Shown piece by piece: positions 48,601-56,634 of a stretch of DNA of 64,000 bases. Positions within the stretch are counted from its first letter, which is position 1; each line of letters begins with the position of its first letter. Source of the stretch: Chlorops oryzae (Eukaryota; Arthropoda; Insecta; Diptera; Chloropidae). A program made the translations under genes and the position numbers. The stretch spans positions 147,639,167 through 147,703,166 of the forward strand of contig CM035806.1 in NCBI GenBank assembly GCA_020466095.1. The letters run 5' to 3'. The notes beneath the pieces were generated by a model. The model was given only the letters and a program-made list of their open reading frames with translations. It searched no databases and was not told where the DNA came from.

Positions 48601-49826
48601 ATACAATTTATAGAACAGAGTGAAAAGGTGCTTCTCTGATATGTAAAATTGCATGTAACACTAAAGTGCCCCGGCCACGGTCCTACATAGCTTCCTACAT
48701 CGCCGTAGGATGCTCAAGCGCAAACGTTTCTACAAGAAGTACCCTAAATCCACTTTTCACTGACCGGCTTTGTGTGCATATCAATGCTAAAAGCGGATAA
48801 AATTATTTTAGCAACAGCTGCCTGTACCTACATGGCTTTCATTTTAGGCAATAACAATTATTTTCATTATAAAATTTTCTTTTATTTTAAGACAATGTCC
48901 CTGAATTTCAATCGACTTAAACTTGTAAAACATAAGGGGTATTCACAAAGGCCACGGAAAATAGAAAAATTTTAACTGCTTAAAAAGTTGTGCATGATAC
49001 AAAAAAAGTTTAAAATTTTTTTAAGAAGTCGCAATTTTCCGATTTTCCAACGTTTTTAACACGCCTTTGTGAATACCCCTATAGCCTTTTAGTATTTGAA
49101 TGAAAAGAAGACCAAAACCAAATTTTGAGGTTTTTTTTTAAAATTTTTTTGAAAATAAAATAAATTATTTTAGAATGTCGAAAGTTTTATACGATCATAA
49201 TTTCTAAACTTTCAGTAGATTCTCAGGCGTAAAAAAAATTTAGTTAAAAAAAAAATAGTTTTTGTGAATAATATGCGCTCTTCTGAAGAAGTTCTACCAT
49301 TTTAGTGTCCTATATAAGCAAGTAAAATATACAAATATTCCAAAAAATCGACTTCATGCAAACCAGCCGGGTCATGTAGGAAGCAAAATCAAAAAGTTTT
49401 TGTCTACGACGCTAGAGTCTTCCTTCCTCGTCAGTGTGACGGATACACTCTTGTTTCACTACGCCACTTTTCATGTATGAAGTCTCAATGTAGGAACGTG
49501 GCCGGTGATCATCGTAATGCCCAAAAGTGAAAACAATTCGGAAAATTGAAGGGAAAACAATGGTTGTATCGTGGGACAAGTGCTTTAGGATTTACTTGTG
49601 AAATTTTTTTTTTTTTTTGAACCGAATGGAAAATTGAAATACATCGCACTTACCCGCAAATTATAATTGCGAAACACTGCACTAAGGCCGGATAGAAATT
49701 ATCCATGGATACCGCTGGTGGATCATTTTGTTTCGACGATGCAGCAGCGACAACATTTAAAAGTGTTTGGTCAGAGTGATTTGTTGCAAGTTCCTCGGAA
49801 CCCCTATATACCATTAAACTATCCAT
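29716..49826 (-). CDS. GPR155/LYCHOS homologue (PIN-like transporter + GPCR-like + DEP)
   Basis: Twelve coding exons on the minus strand: 49654-49826, 33903-34192, 33669-33808, 33254-33582, 32761-33166, 32502-32693, 32273-32426, 31129-31221, 30699-31047, 30406-30613, 30152-30327 and 29716-30043. They total 2838 nt, with phases matching at every junction, giving 945 residues. Residues about 44-420 form a PIN/auxin-carrier-like permease (CGYIAGRFK; TQSNDFAIGYP near 143-153). A block of GPCR-like membrane helices follows (about 425-830, YSSRLWTGLLAI), interrupted by a Ser/Asp-rich cytosolic loop encoded by exon 9. Residues 860-940 are a DEP domain (CDFVDWLIEVGL). Mammalian GPR155 (LYCHOS) is a lysosomal cholesterol sensor acting on mTORC1; the Drosophila homologue is anchor. 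Function here is inferred from that family. Intron 1 is 15.5 kb and full of transposons, intron 7 holds a GAAT array, and most others are 60-90 bp. The start Met lies in AATCATGG. Confidence 0.95.
31436..32243. repeat. (GAAT)n microsatellite, about 0.8 kb, in anchor intron 7
   Basis: A near-pure tetranucleotide array (ATGA/GAAT phase) with occasional AAATG and GATG interruptions, lying between exon 7 (ends 32273) and exon 8 (starts 31221). On the minus strand it reads as FIHS repeats, which are artefacts. It starts about 30 bp from the donor site. Confidence 0.97.
33585..33614. repeat. Poly(A/T) tract at anchor exon 4 acceptor
   Basis: About 30 consecutive A on the plus strand. On the gene strand this is a T-run directly before the TAG acceptor of exon 4, and it serves as the polypyrimidine tract. 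Confidence 0.8.
34470..35078. mobile_element. Long-inverted-repeat element related to 17201-18197
   Basis: Arms of about 65 bp (34475-34540 and 34946-35010, sharing AAATGCACCCCTGAGGA) are inverted. The right end AAACACCCTGTATA matches the terminus of the 17.2 kb element, and the TCACCTCCTTT subterminal block is also shared. The left terminus is not recognisable. Confidence 0.7.
35079..36210. other. Intronic DNA with one dispersed repeat
   Basis: No gene. Bases 35935-36130 resemble a widespread arthropod repeat style (TCGTGTCACGTTGTTTGTTC, then a block on unknown-position target bases and TTATGAAATTTTGTGCGTG). The family is uncertain. Confidence 0.45.
36211..36927. mobile_element. CCCAGCCGG-terminal nested elements
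   Basis: The outer ends are TACCCAGCCGG and CCGGCTGGGTA. A second inner pair (CCCAGCCGGG at about 36307 and CCGGCTGGG ending 36678) lies inside. The blocks 36525-36680 and 36780-36927 are diverged direct repeats (CCTAGGACAT, TGTGCACA, GTACACAG). The 210-codon plus frame across it is a by-product. Confidence 0.7.
36928..37532. other. No gene seen
   Basis: AT-rich intronic DNA with a G-run at 37345-37359. Nothing else recognised. Confidence 0.5.
37533..38373 (+). mobile_element. HINE/mini-me-like element, copy 4 (reference copy, 841 bp)
   Basis: It begins TATACCCGACACACTCTG, the first arm of a CCCGACACA/TGTGTCGGG hairpin that is clearest in copy 5. It continues through GACCATACAAAATATATATG and the GTCCGTCTGTCCGTCTGTCTG microsatellite, then two TACCTCCAGT blocks and GTGGGCGTGGC. 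It closes with the hairpin GTCAGGCTCGCCTGAC and CTATAACACCCTTACTTG. There is no long open frame. A GTCY microsatellite core with terminal stem-loops resembles Drosophila mini-me/DINE-1 elements (HINEs), so mobilisation by a Helentron is inferred. Confidence 0.85.
38374..39102. other. No gene seen
   Basis: AT-rich intronic DNA. A motif at about 38819-38840 (TGACATATCGCACACTAAT) is echoed in inverted form at about 39066-39080 (ATTAGTGTGCGATATG), so a roughly 260-bp TIR element probably lies between them. Confidence 0.5.
38822..39080. mobile_element. Possible MITE with CATATCGCACACTAAT ends (about 259 bp)
   Basis: CATATCGCACACTAAT at the left and ATTAGTGTGCGATATG at the right are perfect 16-bp inverted repeats. 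The flanking bases do not show an obvious target duplication. There is no coding capacity. Confidence 0.7.
39310..39385 (-). repeat. tRNA-like segment
   Basis: On the minus strand TTTAGCGTAATGTTTAGG and GCGGTTCGAGGCTCG sit at A-box/B-box-like spacing. No matching acceptor stem is visible, so it is tRNA-derived rather than a working tRNA. Confidence 0.5.
39508..40391 (-). mobile_element. HINE/mini-me-like element, copy 5 (reverse)
   Basis: Full length in reverse. It starts CAAGTAAGGGTGTTATAG followed by the hairpin GTCAGGCGAGCCTGAC and ends CGACACAGAGTGTGTCGGGTATA, a complete second hairpin. The GTCY microsatellite is expanded here (GACAGACAGACGGACAGACA region, 40205-40255). Confidence 0.88.
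40529..40607 (-). repeat. tRNA-like segment
   Basis: On the minus strand a TTAGCTGGACGGTTAAG A-box-like motif and a GGGGTTCGATCCCTGG B-box motif occur at tRNA spacing. The acceptor stem does not pair. It is probably a SINE head or tRNA pseudogene. Confidence 0.55.
40645..40773. mobile_element. TAGTGG MITE (129 bp), copy 1
   Basis: Ends TAGTGGGACTCATGCAG and CTGCATGAGTACCACTA are inverted and continue as a fold-back. A diverged copy is at 45175-45300. Confidence 0.75.
40949..41877. other. No gene seen
   Basis: AT-rich intronic DNA. Bases 41821-41877 repeat pieces of the HINE interior (GACATGG, CGCTGATCATT), suggesting a fragmentary second copy beside copy 6. Confidence 0.5.
41878..42661 (+). 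mobile_element. HINE/mini-me-like element, copy 6
   Basis: TATACCCGACACACTCTGTGTCG hairpin end to GTCAGGCTTGCCTGAC and CACCCTTACTTG. The GTCY tract is reduced to GTCCGTCTGTTTG. It is slightly shorter than the other full copies. Confidence 0.87.
42662..43415. other. No gene seen
   Basis: AT-rich intronic DNA. No terminal repeats or coding signature recognised. Confidence 0.5.
43416..43995. mobile_element. CCCAGC-terminal element, copy 2 (580 bp)
   Basis: It begins CCCAGCGGGATATGTCC and ends TAATTTTCCGCTGGG. Multiple ATGACAT/ATGTCAT motifs cluster near both ends. The middle contains a longer tRNA-like segment (43740-43830) than the 5 kb copy. The flanking sequence after the right end (GCATTGACAAAGTTTG) resembles that after copy 1 (GTATTGACGCTTG), so both lie in the same older repeat. 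Confidence 0.75.
43740..43830 (-). repeat. tRNA-like segment inside CCCAGC element
   Basis: On the minus strand AGTGGCGTAGACGATGAGTG resembles an A-box and GGGGGTTCGATCCCTGG a B-box. No paired acceptor stem. It could be a SINE insertion captured by the element family. Confidence 0.5.
43996..44537. other. No gene seen
   Basis: Intronic DNA without recognisable gene or repeat ends. Confidence 0.5.
44538..44693. mobile_element. CGAACGTAA MITE (about 156 bp)
   Basis: Ends CGAACGTAA and TTACGTTCG are inverted. The left 120 bp recur at 13261-13378, fused to the mariner relic. No TSD established. Confidence 0.65.
44897..45173 (-). repeat. Dispersed repeat, copy 2 of an inverted pair
   Basis: Reverse-complement counterpart of 14764-15020. 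The shared blocks include TTATCATGCCAATTCAACCTG and CTTGAAGCCGTTTTGTATG. AT-rich and non-coding. Confidence 0.7.
45175..45300. mobile_element. TAGTGG MITE, diverged copy 2
   Basis: It shares the interior AAATTTATATGAAAATTTCC block and the right end CTGCATGAGTACCAC with 40645-40773. The left end is degraded (ATTCATTCAGTTTCGG). Confidence 0.6.
45301..46159. other. No confirmed gene
   Basis: A 109-codon plus frame at 45313-45642 has no motif. Bases 46020-46210 carry a repeat-like GCCAAGCCCGGCTCTGATATAC block ahead of the Tc1 relic. Confidence 0.4.
46160..46812 (+). pseudogene. Tc1-type transposase relic
   Basis: Fragments of a DD34E Tc1 transposase appear in shifting plus-strand frames. They are a DNA-binding-domain piece (SEILEKRGLNYRIPRKN ... 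LLSDTHIAKRLAFGEKY, 46261-46370), a GCFGSKLV piece near 46550, and PPQSPDLNAIERLWDHF near 46758-46808, which contains the final catalytic Glu region. Stops and frameshifts separate the parts, so it cannot encode an active enzyme. Tc1 enzymes cut and paste elements into TA sites. Confidence 0.85.
46930..47161 (-). mobile_element. HINE/mini-me-like element, copy 7 (internally deleted, reverse)
   Basis: About 232 bp. It has a CAAGTAA terminus, GTAGCTCAACTCCTTCGATAAG, the GGACTGAGGG area in place of the GTCY tract, GACCATACAAAATGTATA in reverse, and the hairpin end ...AATCGGGTATA. A large internal deletion has removed the TACCTCCAG part. Confidence 0.75.
47162..48670. other. No gene seen
   Basis: Intronic DNA without recognisable gene. 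It contains small AT-rich tracts only. Confidence 0.45.
48671..49505. mobile_element. CCGGCCACG-terminal element (835 bp)
   Basis: Ends CCGGCCACGGTCCTACAT and ATGTAGGAACGTGGCCGG are inverted. Subterminal TTCCTAC/GTAGGAAG motifs repeat the pattern. A small MITE (48936-49079) is nested. No coding capacity and no certain TSD. Confidence 0.7.
48936..49079. mobile_element. GGGGTATTCA MITE (144 bp)
   Basis: Perfect 17-bp inverted ends GGGGTATTCACAAAGGC and GCCTTTGTGAATACCCC. The flanks are compatible with a 3-bp ATA duplication if one more base is added to each end. PIF/Harbinger-like by termini; assignment tentative. Confidence 0.8.
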
Positions 49827-50058
49827 GATTTTTTTTTTTTTTTTTTGGCTTTGTGCTTCTTTGGAAAGATGTTGTACGATGGAGATTAATTAAATCTTTT
49901 GAAGTCGAATATTCGATATCACAGCTTTTTGAATTGTACATTCATTAAGTGCGTAAATATTCGCGAAACATTTTGCAGCACCGCTCACTGCAATACTTTA
50001 TGTCAATCGAGATGTTTTTTAAGACTGATTTTTCAATGCGGAATGTGTGTGTTTGTGT
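49827..50058. other. Upstream region of anchor exon 1
   Basis: Begins with a T-run before the start codon (on the gene strand an A-run). No clear core promoter motif seen. Confidence 0.4.
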
Positions 50059-51097
50059 CAGTGCTGCCGCAGTACTTAGAAGTTTTTTTTTTTTTTTTAC
50101 CAAATCTTGTCAAAAAAATCTACCAAAATTCTGCCAAAAAAAATTGATTTTAAGTAAATAGTTCTCTTTTGTTAATTATTTATTTAAAAAAAAAATCACA
50201 AAAAAAAAATAAATAAAAAACAATTTTACAAGCATAACAAAGTTTGTCAAAATAATATAATTGTACAATTTTTTAATAGGTCTGTTGCCGAACTACACGA
50301 AACTGTCCAAAACTGTACAATTTTTTTTTAAACTGTATGAAAATTGGGCAGTTTCAGCAGTATGGGAACATACCTAATAGGTCTGTTTCCGTACTGCACG
50401 AAACTGCCCAAAACTGCACAATTTTCATACAGTTTTCAAAAAATTGGTCCGTTTTGGGCAGTTTTATGCAGTACGCGAACATACCTAATATATGTGGCTA
50501 TCTCCAGTTCTGTCAGAAATAAAAAACTTCATTTAAAAAAAAAAAACTTCAGAAATTTTCTGATTCATTATCTATAGAATCGTTTTTTTTTTTTTTTATA
50601 TGAAGTTTTTCATTTCTGATAGATCTTATATCTATAAGAGTTTTTAATAAAGATCCGATTTAAGTTTTATGCTCCATATGCAAACGAAACTCCATTCTCT
50701 TTGCTCTTTCTTTTTATATTTCAATACAAAAGTACGTTAATATTTTTGATTACATATGTTATTTACGCAAAAAAAGTTACACTTTTTTATATCAAATTAT
50801 GAACGAGTTATCTCATTCACTCATCTTAACCACTCACTTCTGATCGCTCAAAACTCATATACAAAATATATGTCTCTTTTCCCCCAAAAAGTCAAGAGCT
50901 TTTCCACCCTTTCCATTTGGTTTATCTATGAATTTCCAAGTTTCTTCATACATTAACGAGGAAATATTGCAACTCTACCAAGTCTTAAGTAAGCAAAACT
51001 ACCACCAAACTACCAAATATAAATTTTTAAATAACTTCTACCAAAATTGGAAGAGTTCTACCAAAATTGGTAGAGTTCTACCAAGACGGCAGCACTG
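50059..51097. mobile_element. hAT-type element (1039 bp) with nested fold-backs
   Basis: Ends CAGTGCTGCCG and CGGCAGCACTG are inverted. The flanking 8-mers GTTTGTGT and GTGTGTGT match at 7 of 8 positions. Subterminal CTACCAA repeats occur at both sides. No transposase. Two tandem fold-back units (50274-50490) are inserted. Confidence 0.8.
50274..50490. repeat. Two tandem fold-back units of about 110 bp
   Basis: Each unit runs from AATAGGTCTGTT through CAAAACTG to AACATACCTAATA and folds on itself via CTGCACGAAACTGCCC against GGGCAGTTTTATGCAG. The AATA motif at the left, middle and right suggests consecutive insertions sharing one duplication. Confidence 0.75.
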
Positions 51098-52568
51098 GTG
51101 TGTGTGTGTGTGTGTCGTGTGGAAGTGTAGCCACACTTAAATTTTCTACGGTATTGCCGAAAAATGTTACAGTGCGACTCCACAAGCGAAAGTTCATCGC
51201 AGACCATTTGTCAAATTTTATAGTATGCGCTGTCAGCAGATAGTGAAATATTTTTGAGTGAGCATTTTAAGATGGCGTTCAACAAGCTACATTGAAGCGC
51301 TTAAAAAGTTGGAACAGCTGCAAGATATATTGAAAAAAAATTTTTTAAACCGACATTCTGGGTAAATTGGTTCTTGCAGAAAAGGGAACAGCATAGATAA
51401 ACTCAAAGGTGACAGCTCATCGCAAGCGATTGATGGCTTGCGATATCGCACGCTATATCTCGCATGCTATCTGCTATGAGCGGTCTCCATTTGCGATCTA
51501 TCACATACTTTCCATCGCATGCTATGAACCATACATTACTACAACTGACACTCTCTTTTTTTTTTTTTAATTTGCTTGTAAGTTTGATAAGAATACATTA
51601 TGGGTATTCATTCAAACCCTCGAAAGAGTGAACTCTGAGAACTTCTTTGCGTTAACTGTCAAAATACATGGAAGTTTTGATGTCAGTTTAAAAAGTTCTC
51701 AAAGTTCACTAAGTTCAAGGTCTGAATGAATACCCATATTAGAGCGAATACGACAGAGAGAATAATCGATATAAGTGTGACTGAAAACAACTGATAGCTG
51801 TGGGGAGTTGAAATCTGTTCGTCACTGTGTGTTAGTGACACTGACATTGGACGTACACGCGTTTTTGGTGAAAGTCGAAACTTTATTGCGGTTGTATTGC
51901 TTTTGTTGAATATCCAAACTGTGTGGTGAAAGTCCATGTTCCATACAATTTTTCCACCTCCCCTCACCCGTCTCTCGGTGATTTTTTCCTGCCATAGCCA
52001 AGTGTCACTTGTATATATTGTATTCTATCGCATCTTAAGTTAAGGCTGAAATACACCATACAAGCATTTGGACAAATCCATGTTTGTGCAACTTGTTGTG
52101 CAGTGTGTATGACTGTTTTTTGTGCTTGCGCGTACATCAAAAAAAATTTGATTTTCGGTGATGTTTGTACAAGTGGTTAGTATAGTGTGTAACCAAATTA
52201 TTGAATTTCCCGATAACGTTTTTAATTAGTCAGTTAATAAACGATTAGTTGATAGCAAAGAACCGGTTAAAATTAATCGTTATTCGAAAGAAAATAACTG
52301 ATTAAACGAAATTTTCGGTTAATTCTGACATCACTAATTTTGACAGTCTTATAAATGTTACATCAATGTAATTTTAAAGACCGATGAGGACATTCGTGAA
52401 ATTATGCTTAGGGCGGTTATTAAATTCGAACTTAGGGCCCACAATATTTCTAATCAATTTTGCGATTGTGTAAATTTTATCAGCTACTGAGTTAAGGACG
52501 ACTGACACGGAAGAGGAGCAATGTTTATTGTCGAAATTTAATACAATCGGAAGTTGATTGCTTGCAGA
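51098..52568. other. anchor / GT31 divergent intergenic region
   Basis: No gene. It contains the MITE at 51600-51737 and a segment with repeated CGCATGCTAT/GCGAT motifs at 51415-51530. The putative promoters of both flanking genes would lie on this side. Confidence 0.5.
51600..51737. mobile_element. ATGGGTATTCA MITE (138 bp)
   Basis: Inverted ends ATGGGTATTCATTCA and TGAATGAATACCCAT are perfect over 15 bp, and the 3-bp flanks are both ATT. The terminal core GGGTATTCA is shared with the MITE at 48936-49079. Confidence 0.85.
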
Positions 52569-55313
52569 ATGACTGACAAAAATTTCAATTTCAAATGGTC
52601 CCACGTGACTAACGACGATTGCCGATCTGGTTATTCAATAATTCCAATGGGGAAATTGAAAGTGAATAATAGACGTCACATCCAAATCCACCGGAGAGCA
52701 AGACGTCTATTTTGCTGGTCAATCATAATATTTATAACAATTCTTTTGGTGCGCTATTGGTCACTGTATTCGAACTTGCATCGTCAAGGTGTGTATCATT
52801 ATAGATTAATCTATAAAATGTATATAAACTGTTTCTTCTACATTAAAATTTCATAGTTGTCCTGTCTGATTGGGATCGAAACACTACTAGAAATATCTCT
52901 GAATATGTTCTGCCTGCCAATGCTTCCAGTTATTTGGAACCGGAGCGGGAGATCTGTCAAACTAATGATAAGTTCTTGCTTCTCATAGTCGTTTGTTCAG
53001 CACTCCACAATTTCGCAGCAAGGTATGCCGTCTTTCTGCTCACCAGCGTATGATCCTTGTCATGCATTTCCGTTAATCATCATCATCATCAGCTTTATTG
53101 CTGGCGAAGCATTTATTTGGTTGTTTTTTTACATTTAATCTCTGGCTGTTAGCTGTTGTTTTTGTTTTTGTTTTTGGTTTCGGGTTTCATGCTGTTCGGG
53201 TGTTGTGTCGTTGACTTCATTGGCTTTGATTTGTTTTGCTTTGCTGAGTCATTTTGATTGGTGATTTTACCGCTTAGCGCTGCTAGTGTAACTCTTTGAG
53301 TGTGACGTTACGTTATTTATGTTCGATGTGACTCCCCTGCAGGACTTTTATCAACCGATTAGTAAATAAGTTAATGAAAAGCGAACTTTTTCGCAACTGC
53401 CTAGAAATCGGTTAAAAAGTCATCTAGACATCAAACAAGCGCAATATAGGAAATTTCTAAAATTTAACTTTATGCCAACTACATCACAACTGACTAGAAA
53501 TCGATTGAAAAGTCATGCAGACATCAACCAAACTGGATACGAAAATAATATATTTCTGATGCTATAATTCAAGGGTATGAATTGCACTCAAACTTAGTTT
53601 AAAACGCTAACCGAGATTCAAATCAATAGTCAACCAATCCGTAAAAATTGCTCTGATGAGACCCCAAAAACGTCAGTTCGAAACGTAAGTCAGCCAAAAT
53701 AGTCGCCTATGGATTTCTTTCTGATGCATCGCTTGAAAACCATTTTCACATTCATAAATAAATTATTCTTCTTCTGCTGAAAACAATAGAGATAAAACCG
53801 AACAAGGGAATTCTAATGAAAGTAATTTTTTATTGAACATTTTTTAACCAATTTAAATCAGTGTTTTCGTTCTCTGACTTTAAGTCAACTTAAAAGTAGC
53901 CAGATATTATTTAGTTACAAAGTCATGCAGAAACGGACAATTGACTACTGCCTAGGACACATCGCCACGTTAAAATAGTGAGTTGAAGCCAAGGAAAGAA
54001 GTCGATTATTCAACCAGTTGGGCTTATTAAAAAGCTAACTTTAAAATCGGTTCGATTCCCTGCAGGGTCACTACAGCTCGATATACTTAAAACAACAATT
54101 ACATGTATTTAGCGCATAGACCATATAGTACTATTAGACCATATAGTACTATATGGTCTAAGATTTAGCGGTCGCATTTGTCACCATTATGTCAAAATTG
54201 TGCAAAATGCTAGAAACAATTGTTTGTTGTTATTTTAGACAAACCATCCGGAGCACGTGGGGCAACACAACAGAATTCAATTACGGAATGTTCCTACGAA
54301 TGCATGCACATTTAACGAACCAATATTTGGAAGCAAGTGCTAAACGAATAAGACTGTACAGCGAATACCTAGGTTTCCATAATAACGTAAGCAAGCAAAT
54401 TTGAAACTTTACAAAATAAAATCGATTGCAATATTGTACAATGTACCTATTCTCATTTATGCAGCATACTCTTAATAGCGAAACGATAATACCAGTGCGC
54501 GTAATTTTCTTCGTTGGACTTGATAAACCGAAAATACCAAACGCTATTGATGAACTTTCCGATTCAGTGTCGGCCGTAAATCGTCTACATAACGAATTGG
54601 AACGATATCAGGACATAGTACAAGAAAACTTTATTGATACGTACAATAATCTTACTCTGAAATCCGTACTCATGCTCAAATGGGTAACAAATAGATGCCT
54701 TGAGAGTTGCGCATTCGTAATGAAGTGCGATGATGACACATTTGTGAATATACCAAATTTGTTGCACTATTTGCTTGGTGGCACTATACCGATCTATAAC
54801 GATACGCTCGATTTTTATAGTCAAGGCACGGCTAGAGTACTCAATCCGGACAATCGTCTCGCAAAAATACGTGGCTACCTCGCCGGCTATCTTTTTTGCA
54901 CTGCTCGTCCAATTGCGAATCGTAGTAGCAAATGGTATATGCCAAACTATATCTATCCCAATGATAAGTATCCCAAGTATCTATCAGGAACTGGATACAT
55001 CATGTCAATTGATATTGTCCCTCTGCTATTCGAAACGACTCTGAATACAACTCTCGTTCATTTGGAGGATGTTTACATCACAGGCATTTGTGCTGAAAAA
55101 TTAGGAATACCTCGAATACATTCATCGCTTTTTAGGTATACGCCCAAAAAGAAATTATGCGCTCTTCGAGGAAGTATTACACAACACGAACTAAAATATA
55201 AACAACTTTCAGAAGCATATAAGTTTGTAACAAACCCAACTATCAGTTGTCCCTCCCCAGGAGAATATTTAAGACTTATGTCATTTCTTCCCAGAAGCAA
55301 TGATTGTGGTTAA
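52569..55313 (+). CDS. GT31 (beta-1,3-galactosyltransferase family) glycosyltransferase
   Basis: Four exons (52569-52788, 52857-53022, 54239-54386, 54465-55313; 1383 nt, 460 residues) join in phase. A type II Golgi architecture is visible: a short basic cytosolic tail, a membrane anchor at about residues 47-62, a stem, then the catalytic domain. Family motifs are RQTIRSTWG (129-137), FFVGLD, DTYNNLTLK, the metal-binding DDD at 267-269, YLSGTGYIM, and HLEDVYITGIC around 380. Several N-X-S/T sites fit a luminal enzyme. GT31 enzymes transfer Gal, GlcNAc or GalNAc in beta-1,3 linkage from UDP-sugars; the acceptor cannot be told from the sequence. Intron 2 (1.2 kb) contains a palindrome. ATG at 52569 was chosen because the upstream in-frame codons are not ATG. 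Divergent from anchor, convergent with CHMP5. Confidence 0.93.
53023..54238 (+). other. GT31 gene intron 2
   Basis: Donor AG|GTATGC and acceptor TTATTTTAG|AC. It holds CCCTGCAG motifs at about 53336 and 54059 (possible element ends), a TTTTTG run and the palindrome at 54134-54161. Confidence 0.8.
54134..54161. repeat. Perfect 28-bp palindrome in GT31 intron 2
   Basis: TTAGACCATATAGT followed by its exact reverse complement. An extra copy of its left arm (TAGACCATATAGTACTAT) lies directly upstream at 54116-54133. It sits 77 bp before the exon 3 acceptor. Confidence 0.9.
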
Positions 55314-56634
55314 ACCATTATAATTTTAAAAATTCTATCAAATGGTTGTCCTAAGTGGCTCAAAGTGTAGTGATATTAGTCTTTCGTTGAATTATTATTC
55401 TAAATAATATTAATATACTAAATATGCTGGAGAGAACTATCAAAATATTAACAAGCAGTATAGCAATTAATTTTTAACAGACTCCCTCCGGCATGACTCA
55501 GGAAAATTATATAATATATTTAAAAAAAAAAAAAAATAATAGCGAGATCTTTAGTTTCTTTTTATTAGAATTTTATTAATTAAAAATTCAAACGAACTTC
55601 GGCATCCTTTTTGAAACATTGCTATAAACAAATTAATAAGCTGATCTTTTTCATAGCTGAAATGTGTAATAGTAAGTGAAATTATGTATTCCGAAAGTGC
55701 AAATGTAAATTTGTAATTATTTTTGATGGAGCAGTATTCACTAGCATTTCTGATAATACTCAAATGTCAAATAGCAATACCTTCGATAAATATTATCACA
55801 GCATTTAAATCAAATTACAACATTGTACATGTATTAAAAATGAAAATGTGACACCTTAAATTGAAAAATTTATTTGAAATAATATCATTTGTATGAAGTC
55901 TAGTTTCATTTAAAAGCAATTGTTCTATGAACCAGTGAGTAATGAATTCTAGTAAATCATACACTTACGGGGCATTTAACACAATATTTTTGAAATATGT
56001 TCTTGGACAATAAATGACACTATTAAATCAAATTTTTGTACTTGAAATTCGTATCTAAAAATAATTAAATTTAACATAGTACTTTTGTAATTAAAACTAA
56101 TGAATATATTTAAAGTTAAATGGAATTTAAACGTTCTGATTTATTCTAAATGACCCACAGTCTTCCGAGATTGATAGAAAACGTGAATATTTCGCTTTGA
56201 GTCGTCCAAATGATAACCGATTCTTAGCCAACCAATGAAAAAAGAAAGTGCTTTTTAGAATGAAATAACGCCAGAATCTTCAATTTCAGCAAACAAATGC
56301 CTTAGTGTATCTGTTCCGTGGAAATCCACATTGCACTGTGAAGTGCAGCAAAAACAAAATGTGTTGACATATAGAGTATAGAATCGAAAGAGCTTTTTTG
56401 ATTAAGCTCTCTGGGGAAGATTTTTTTGGGCTTGTCAACTATTACCTTGACTCTAAAAAGTATATGTTATACTAAAATGTTTTTGTATTTAATTTATTTC
56501 AGTTCCAATAATGGAAACAATTTATAATGGAAACAATTTAAAGTATTATATAAAGGCGATGGAGGAGAAGGAATTTCCTGGTATTTTCTCAAAAATATAT
56601 ATTATATAATATAATAATATATAAACATATAATT
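55314..56634. other. Convergent 3' flanks of GT31 and CHMP5
   Basis: No gene. AT-rich 3' UTR-like DNA; poly(A) tract at 55522-55536. No terminal repeats seen. Confidence 0.6.

Larger units (their letters stand above)
34193..49653 (-). other. anchor intron 1 (15.5 kb)
   Basis: It is defined by donor GG|GTAAGT at 49654/49653 and acceptor TTTTGCAG|GTAC at 34193/34192, phase 2. It contains no confirmed other gene. Its contents include four HINE-like copies, three families of CCCAGC elements, a Tc1 relic, tRNA-like segments, fold-backs and a transposon composite. Confidence 0.9.
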
